Shown here: positions 58,807 through 64,000 of the stretch, one piece after another
How positions within the stretch are numbered: position 1 is the stretch's first letter
Layout: the number at the start of each line of letters is the position of its first letter
DNA from: JAFALK01 sp036500605
Lineage (GTDB): Bacteria; Pseudomonadota; Gammaproteobacteria; Burkholderiales; Burkholderiaceae_C
Direction: 5' to 3'
Assembly (NCBI GenBank): GCA_036500605.1
Contig: DASYBU010000005.1
Coordinates: forward strand, 124,001-188,000
Length of the DNA: 64,000 nt
Made by a program: the position numbers and the translations under genes
The notes under the pieces: model-generated
What the model was told of the DNA's origin: nothing
The model's database searches: none
Seen by the model: only the letters and a program-made list of their open reading frames with translations

Positions 58807-60039
58807 ATGAAAAAGATAACGAGACAAATCATCGGTGGAGCGCTGGCAATGTCGGCCGCGACGGCCATGGCGCAAGCCCCCAAGGCAGAGGTCATCCACT
58901 GGTGGACCTCCGGCGGCGAATCAGCCGCCGTCAAGACGCTGGCCGATGCCTACCGCGCGCAAGGCGGCGTGTGGGTCGACACCGCGATCTCGCTCGGCGA
59001 GCAGGCGCGTGCGGTGGCGATCAACCGCATCGTCGGCGGCAACCCGCCGACGGCCGCGCAGTTCAACATCTCCAAGCAGTTCCTCGACGTGGTCGACCAG
59101 GGCCTGCTCAACAACGTCGACGACGTGGCCACGCGCGACGGCTGGGACAAGTTCCTGCCCGAGACCGTGTTGAACACCATCCGCGTCAAAGGCCATTACT
59201 ACGCGGCGCCGGTGGACATCCACATGCCGATGTGGATCTGGTATTCGAAGGCCGCGTTCAAGAAGGCCGGCATCACGTCCGAGCCCAAGAATTTCGACGA
59301 GCTCTTTGCCGCGCTCGACAAGCTCAAGGCCGCCGGCCTCGTGCCGCTCGCGCATGGCGGCCAGGGCTGGCAGGACAACACCGTCTTCGGTGCGGTGCTC
59401 AGCAATCTGGGTGGCCGCGATCTCTACCTGAAGATCTTCCGCGACCGCGATCCGGCCGCGATCAACTCGCCCGCCTTCAAGCAGGTGCTGCTGACCTTCA
59501 AGCGCCTGCACGGCTATATCGACAAGGGTTCTCCGGGCCGCAACTGGAACGACGCCACCGCCATGCTGATCACCGGCCGCGGCGGCGTGCAGATCCTCGG
59601 CGACTGGGTCAAGGGCGAGTTCACGCAGGCCAAGCAGGAAGCCGGCCGCGACTACGGTTGCATCGCCGGCTTCGGGCCGAAATCCTTGTACGTGGTGCAG
59701 GGTGATGTGATGGTCTTCCCGCGCACCAGCGACGCGCAGGCCATCAAGGCGCAAAAGCTGCTGGCCAGCGTGATCACGCAGCCGGCGACGCAGGTGGCCT
59801 TCAGCATCAAGAAGGGCTCGATCCCGATCCGCACCGACGTCGATGCCTCGAAGATGGACATCTGCGCCCAGCAGGGCCTGGCCATCATGAAGGACAAGAC
59901 GCGCCAGGTCGGCAACGGCGAGGCATACATGACGCCGGACCAGAACGGTGCGCTGCAGGACGTGATCACCGCGTACTGGAACCGTGACATGCCCGTCGAG
60001 AAGGTCCAGAAGGACATCATCGCCGCCCTGAGGGACTGA
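58807..60039 (+). CDS. Carbohydrate ABC transporter substrate-binding protein
   Basis: A 410-residue CUT1 binding protein with a short signal peptide ending TAMAQ. Recognised parts are EVIHWWTSGGESAAVKTLADAYRA, YYAAPVDIHMPMWIWYSKAAFKKAG, and GGRGGVQILGDWVKGEF. The family takes up oligosaccharides and disaccharides. It starts the ABC transporter unit SBP-permease-permease-ATPase. GAGAGA precedes the ATG. Confidence 0.94.
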   Translation: MKKITRQIIGGALAMSAATAMAQAPKAEVIHWWTSGGESAAVKTLADAYRAQGGVWVDTAISLGEQARAVAINRIVGGNPPTAAQFNISKQFLDVVDQGLLNNVDDVATRDGWDKFLPETVLNTIRVKGHYYAAPVDIHMPMWIWYSKAAFKKAGITSEPKNFDELFAALDKLKAAGLVPLAHGGQGWQDNTVFGAVLSNLGGRDLYLKIFRDRDPAAINSPAFKQVLLTFKRLHGYIDKGSPGRNWNDATAMLITGRGGVQILGDWVKGEFTQAKQEAGRDYGCIAGFGPKSLYVVQGDVMVFPRTSDAQAIKAQKLLASVITQPATQVAFSIKKGSIPIRTDVDASKMDICAQQGLAIMKDKTRQVGNGEAYMTPDQNGALQDVITAYWNRDMPVEKVQKDIIAALRD

Positions 60040-60043
60040 CGAG

Positions 60044-60940
60044 ATGAACGCATCCCGCCTCAAGGCGCGGTTGCGTGCCCTGGTGCCCTGGTCAGCGTTG
60101 CTGCCGCTGGCTTTCACCGTGCTGCTCGCCTATCTGGGCGGCGCACTGTGGACGCTGCGCATCTCGGTGTCCGGCTCCCGCACGTTTCCGTCCAACGACT
60201 TCGTCGGCCTCGCGCAGTTCGAACGCCTCTTTGACAACGAGCGCTGGCAGCTCGCGATGCAGAACCTCGCCATCTACGGCGTGCTGTTCATCGCGGCCTG
60301 CATCGTGATCGGCTTCCTGCTCGCGGTCTTCATCGACCAGAAGGTGCGCGGCGAGGGCCTGCTGCGCACAGCCTTCCTGTATCCGTACGCGATGTCCTTC
60401 GTCGCGACGGGCCTGGTCTGGCAATGGGTGCTCAACCCGGAAAGCGGCCTGCAGAACGCGGTTCAGCAATGGGGCTGGCAGGGTTTCACCTTCGACTGGA
60501 TCATCGACCAGGACAAGGTGATCTACACGGTCGTGATCGCCAGCGTCTGGCAGGCTTCGGGCCTCGTGATGGCGCTGATGCTGTCGGGCCTGCGCGGCAT
60601 CGATGTCGAGATCTGGAAGGCCGCGCGCCTGGACGGCGTGCCGGCCTGGCGCGTGTACCTCTCGATCGTGCTGCCGATGATGGGGCCGACCGTGGCGACC
60701 GTCTTCGTGCTGCTCGCCACCGCTGTGGTGAAGGCCTTCGACGTGGTCGTCTCGATGACGCAGGGCGGCCCCGGCACGGCCAGCGATCTGCCGGCCAAGT
60801 TCATCATGGACCACCTGTTCGGCCGTGCGAATCTCGCGTTAGCGTCCAGCGGCGCGGTGGTGCTGCTGTTGACGGTGCTGATCCTGGTGGCGCCGCTGCT
60901 CTACCTGCGCAGCCGCAAGAAGGAAGGGGCCCACGCATGA
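60044..60940 (+). CDS. Carbohydrate ABC transporter permease, MalF type
   Basis: A 298-residue permease with six hydrophobic segments and the EAA-loop typical of MalF-like partners (EIWKAARLDGVPAWRVYLSIVLPMM). NPESGLQNAVQQWG and SMTQGGPGTASDLPAKFI are usual for this subfamily. It pairs with the permease encoded next, whose start overlaps its stop by 4 nt. Confidence 0.94.
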   Translation: MNASRLKARLRALVPWSALLPLAFTVLLAYLGGALWTLRISVSGSRTFPSNDFVGLAQFERLFDNERWQLAMQNLAIYGVLFIAACIVIGFLLAVFIDQKVRGEGLLRTAFLYPYAMSFVATGLVWQWVLNPESGLQNAVQQWGWQGFTFDWIIDQDKVIYTVVIASVWQASGLVMALMLSGLRGIDVEIWKAARLDGVPAWRVYLSIVLPMMGPTVATVFVLLATAVVKAFDVVVSMTQGGPGTASDLPAKFIMDHLFGRANLALASSGAVVLLLTVLILVAPLLYLRSRKKEGAHA

Positions 60941-61803
60941 AGCGCCGCTCTGCATTCTTCTCGCCGGCCCGCATCGGCATCTACGGCTTCCTGCTGTTTG
61001 GCGCCGCGTTCTTTCTTGCGCCGCTCTACATCATGCTCACGACTTCGTTCAAGAGCATGGACGAGATCCGCCTCGGCCACATCTTCGCGCTGCCGCATGC
61101 GGCCAGCCTCGACGCGTGGAAGATGGCCTGGAGCGAGGCCTGCACGGGTGTTTCCTGCGAAGGCGTCAGCGCCGGCTTCTGGAACTCGGTCTTCATCGTC
61201 GTGCCCAGCACCGTGCTGCCGATCCTGATCGGCGCGCTGAACGGCTACTGCCTGAGCTTCTGGCGCCCGCGCGGCGGCAACCTGCTGTTCGCCATCCTGA
61301 TGTTCGGCGCCTTCATCCCGCTGCAGGTGCTGATCTATCCGCTGGTCAAGCTCGAAGCGGCCGTGGGCCTGTACAGCAGCCTGAGCGGCATCGTGGCCGT
61401 GCACATCATCTTCAGCATGCCGGTGATGACGCTGCTGTTCCGCAACTACTACGCTTCCATCCCGATGGAGCTGTTCAAGGCGGCGCGCATCGATGGTGGC
61501 GGCTTCTGGCGCATCTTCGTGCAGCTGATGCTGCCGATGTCGGTGCCCATCGTCATCGTGGGCACCATCATGCAGGTCACCGGTGTGTGGAACGACTACA
61601 TCCTCGGCCTCGTCTTCGCGGGGCGCGATCACCTGCCGATGACGGTGCAGCTCAACAACATGATCAACACCACCACGGGCGAGCGGCTCTACAACGTCAA
61701 CATGGCGGCGACGATCCTGACGTCGGCCGTGCCGCTCTTTGTCTATCTGGTGTCTGGTCGCTGGTTCGTGCGCGGCATTACGGCCGGCGCCGTTAAGGGT
61801 TGA
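60937..61803 (+). CDS. Carbohydrate ABC transporter permease, MalG type
   Basis: A 288-residue permease with six hydrophobic segments. The EAA-loop is ELFKAARIDGGGFWRIFVQLMLPM, and GVWNDYILGLVFAG is the usual C-terminal motif. The ATG overlaps the stop of the partner permease gene (ATGA, 60937-60940). Confidence 0.94.
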   Translation: MKRRSAFFSPARIGIYGFLLFGAAFFLAPLYIMLTTSFKSMDEIRLGHIFALPHAASLDAWKMAWSEACTGVSCEGVSAGFWNSVFIVVPSTVLPILIGALNGYCLSFWRPRGGNLLFAILMFGAFIPLQVLIYPLVKLEAAVGLYSSLSGIVAVHIIFSMPVMTLLFRNYYASIPMELFKAARIDGGGFWRIFVQLMLPMSVPIVIVGTIMQVTGVWNDYILGLVFAGRDHLPMTVQLNNMINTTTGERLYNVNMAATILTSAVPLFVYLVSGRWFVRGITAGAVKG

Positions 61804-61807
61804 ATCC

Positions 61808-62878
61808 ATGTCTGGTGTGAATATTCAAGACCTCGCGATCAAGTTTGGTTCGCATGAGGTCATCAAGGGTCTGAACCTGACGGTTCATGAAGGCGAGTTC
61901 CTCGTGCTGCTGGGCCCTTCGGGCTGCGGCAAGTCCACACTGCTGCACAGCATCGCGGGCCTGATCGAAGTCAGTGAAGGCAAGATCGAGATCGGGGCCA
62001 AGGACATGACCTGGGCCGAGCCGAGCGAGCGCGGCATCGGCATGGTGTTCCAGTCGTATGCGCTGTACCCGACCATGACCGTCGAGCGCAATATGTCCTT
62101 CGGCCCGCGCGTGAGCGGCGTGCCCAAGGCCGAAATCGAAAAGCGCGTGGCGCGCGCGGCCGAGATCCTGCAGCTCGGCCCGCTCCTGCAGCGCAAGCCT
62201 TCGCAGCTCTCGGGCGGCCAGCGCCAGCGCGTGGCGATCGGGCGTGCGCTGGTGCGCGAGGCCGGCGTGTTCCTGTTTGACGAACCGCTCTCGAACCTCG
62301 ATGCCAAGCTGCGCGGCGAGCTGCGCCGCGAGCTCAAGCTGCTGCACAAGAATCTCGGCTCCACGATGATCTACGTGACGCACGACCAGGTGGAGGCCAT
62401 GACGTTGGCCAGCCGCGTGGTGGTGATGAAGAGCGGCCAGATCCAGCAGATCGGCACGCCGGCCGAGGTCTATGAACGGCCGCAGAACCTCTTCGTCGCG
62501 GGCTTCCTCGGCGCGCCGGGCATGAACTTCGTGCCGAGCACGATCGAGGTCGAGAACGGCCAGCCGACATTGCGTGGCCCGTTCGCGATGAGCCTGGCTG
62601 CGTACCCGTTCCAGGCGGCGCCGAAGCCGGGCCAGGCCGTGACGCTGGGCGTGCGCCCCGAGCACATCACGATCGATGCGCAAGGCGCGTGGGAAGCCGA
62701 GGTGCAGTTGGTCGAGCCGATGGGCAACCACCAGGTCGTGTGGCTCAAGAGCGGCGACACGAGCTTCTCGGTGCTCGTGCACGAGGCGATCAGCTTCGAG
62801 CCCGATCAGCGCGTGCGCTTCTCGGTTGATGCGGCGCGCATCTCGCTGTTCGACCAAGGCACGGAACAGAGGTTGTAA
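61808..62878 (+). CDS. Carbohydrate ABC transporter ATPase, UgpC/MsmK type
   Basis: A 356-residue ATPase with Walker A GPSGCGKST (36-44), Q-loop FQSYALYPTMTVERNMSF, signature LSGGQRQRVAIGRAL, Walker B VFLFDEPLSNLD, and a C-terminal TOBE domain (GVRPEHITID, VQLVEPMGNHQVVWLK). It energises the two permeases encoded upstream. The start lies 5 bp after the stop of the previous gene. Confidence 0.95.
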   Translation: MSGVNIQDLAIKFGSHEVIKGLNLTVHEGEFLVLLGPSGCGKSTLLHSIAGLIEVSEGKIEIGAKDMTWAEPSERGIGMVFQSYALYPTMTVERNMSFGPRVSGVPKAEIEKRVARAAEILQLGPLLQRKPSQLSGGQRQRVAIGRALVREAGVFLFDEPLSNLDAKLRGELRRELKLLHKNLGSTMIYVTHDQVEAMTLASRVVVMKSGQIQQIGTPAEVYERPQNLFVAGFLGAPGMNFVPSTIEVENGQPTLRGPFAMSLAAYPFQAAPKPGQAVTLGVRPEHITIDAQGAWEAEVQLVEPMGNHQVVWLKSGDTSFSVLVHEAISFEPDQRVRFSVDAARISLFDQGTEQRL

Positions 62879-62881
62879 GTC

Positions 62882-64000
62882 ATGGCCCTCCAGCAGCTGC
62901 GTCGCATCGTCATCGTCGGGGGCGGCACGGCCGGCTGGATGTGCGCAGCCGCGCTCTCGAAGTTGCTCAAGCGCGAGCAGGATGAGTCGCCTTACACGAT
63001 CCGCCTGATCGAGTCCGACGAGATCGGCATCATCGGCGTCGGCGAGGCCACGATCCCGCCGATCCGCACCTTCAACACGGTGCTGGGCATCAACGAAGAC
63101 GACTTCCTGCGCGCCACGCAAGGCACCTTCAAGCTCGGCATCGAGTTCGTCAACTGGGGCGGCATCGGCGAGCGCTACATCCACGGCTTCGGTGCCGTGG
63201 GCCAGCCGATCGACGGCATCCCGTTTCACCACTACTGGCACCGGCTCAACGAGCAGGGCCTGGCCGGCAATCTGTTCGACCACTCGATCAACACGCTCGC
63301 GCCGAAGGCCGGCAAGTTCATGCGGCCGCGCGCCGAGATGCAGGGCTCGCCGCTGGCCGAGATCACTTATGCCTTCCACTTCGATGCGAGCCTTTATGCG
63401 CGCTTCCTGCGCGGGCAGGCCGAGCAGCGCGGCGTGGTGCGCACCGAAGGCCGCATCGACCAGGTGCTGCAAGACGAAGACGGCCTGATCAGCGGCGTGC
63501 GGCTGGCCGGCGGCGAGCTGGTCAACGGCGATTTCTTCATCGATTGCTCGGGCCTGCGCGGCCTGCTGATCGAGCAGACGCTGCATGCCGGCTATGAGGA
63601 CTGGTCGCACTGGCTGCCTTGCGATCGCGCGCAGGCCGTGCCTTGCGAATCGACGCAACCCTTGCTGCCGCTGACGCGCTCGACCGCGCACACGGCCGGC
63701 TGGCAATGGCGCATCCCGCTGCAGCACCGCACCGGCAACGGCCATGTCTACAGCAGCGGCTTCATGGGTGACGATGAGGCCGGCCGGATCCTGATGTCCG
63801 GGCTCGACGGCAAGCCGCTGGCCGAGCCGCGTGTTTTGAAATTCCTGACCGGCCGGCGCAAGCGGAGCTGGATCGGCAATTGCGTGGCGCTGGGCCTGGC
63901 GAGCGGCTTTCTGGAACCGCTCGAATCGACCAGCATCCACATGGTGCAGACCGCCATCACGCGCCTGATGGACCTGTTCCCGCGCACGGGCCTTGATGCT
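62882..64000 (+). CDS. Tryptophan 7-halogenase family flavoprotein, 3' truncated by the window
   Basis: The first 373 codons are present and the frame is open at the edge; family members have about 500. FAD-binding GGGTAGW (13-19), the conserved Lys84 in GTFKLGIEF at the place of the catalytic Lys of PrnA, WQWRIP (274-279), matching the family's WxWxIP signature, and GFLEPLESTSIHM. It needs reduced FAD from a separate reductase. Genes of this group are common in TonB glycan loci of Caulobacterales and Xanthomonadales, where the substrate is mostly unknown. The start is 4 bp after the ATPase stop, so it belongs to the sugar operon. Confidence 0.9.
   Translation, partial: MALQQLRRIVIVGGGTAGWMCAAALSKLLKREQDESPYTIRLIESDEIGIIGVGEATIPPIRTFNTVLGINEDDFLRATQGTFKLGIEFVNWGGIGERYIHGFGAVGQPIDGIPFHHYWHRLNEQGLAGNLFDHSINTLAPKAGKFMRPRAEMQGSPLAEITYAFHFDASLYARFLRGQAEQRGVVRTEGRIDQVLQDEDGLISGVRLAGGELVNGDFFIDCSGLRGLLIEQTLHAGYEDWSHWLPCDRAQAVPCESTQPLLPLTRSTAHTAGWQWRIPLQHRTGNGHVYSSGFMGDDEAGRILMSGLDGKPLAEPRVLKFLTGRRKRSWIGNCVALGLASGFLEPLESTSIHMVQTAITRLMDLFPRTGLDA

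Noticed and set aside
61793..63940. A minus-strand open frame of 715 codons across the ATPase and halogenase genes
   Set aside because: It crosses two well-supported genes on the other strand and encodes no domain.
1..64000. tRNA or rRNA genes, prophage or insertion sequences
   Set aside because: No cloverleaf, rRNA-like stretch, transposase, integrase or phage structural gene was found by eye on either strand; a covariance-model scan would be needed to exclude small RNAs.

Overview
The window is GC-rich, densely coded DNA with long GC-driven antisense open frames, GGAG-type ribosome-binding sites, many 4-nt ATGA overlaps, and several LysR regulators and large TonB-dependent receptors of the Xanthomonas/Caulobacter type. 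This fits a free-living, polymer-degrading betaproteobacterium of the order Burkholderiales (the Roseateles/Mitsuaria neighbourhood is my best guess, by inference). I see no rRNA, tRNA, prophage, insertion sequence or CRISPR array.

Layout. 1-5.2 kb: tail of a short-chain dehydrogenase, two LysR regulators, a carboxymuconolactone-decarboxylase-like protein, and an aldehyde dehydrogenase/M14 peptidase pair. 5.2-8.4 kb: a LytTR response regulator with two membrane histidine kinases, one of which has lost its phospho-acceptor. 8.4-12 kb: small exported proteins, two of them recent duplicates around a flavoprotein gene, and a sigma factor operon. 12-20 kb: solute-binding proteins, a GST, a three-subunit periplasmic dehydrogenase and a JmjC-like cupin protein. 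20.2-20.9 kb: a HigBA toxin-antitoxin pair.

21.2-40.7 kb is the central locus, a complete beta-galactan utilisation system. TonB receptors import oligosaccharides; a GH53 endo-galactanase and a GH35 beta-galactosidase cleave them; an AraFGH-type transporter imports the monosaccharide; an SDR (or the aldo/keto reductase) and an SMP-30 lactonase make galactonate; DgoD, DgoK and DgoA finish the De Ley-Doudoroff route to pyruvate and glyceraldehyde-3-phosphate. Eight of these genes form one tightly coupled minus-strand run ending in a GbpR-like LysR gene.

40.7-46.2 kb: a periplasmic methionine sulfoxide repair operon (msrB, DipZ/DsbD-like electron donor, msrA) divergent from an OmpR-type two-component system. 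46.2-50.7 kb: a ModE-like repressor, an amidohydrolase, two GNAT acetyltransferases, a Gfa-fold protein and an M15-like peptidase. 50.7-64 kb: a second glycan locus for beta-glucosides (LacI regulator, GH3, TonB receptor, GH1, sugar ABC transporter) that ends in a flavin-dependent tryptophan-halogenase-like gene cut by the window edge.

Non-coding structure is rich. It includes a pair of inverted stem-loops with an identical 24-nt loop between dgoA and the GH35 gene, three tandem palindromes upstream of the LacI gene, a roughly 165-bp dispersed palindromic repeat present twice, a 48-nt TCNR tetranucleotide array, and a 450-bp duplication.
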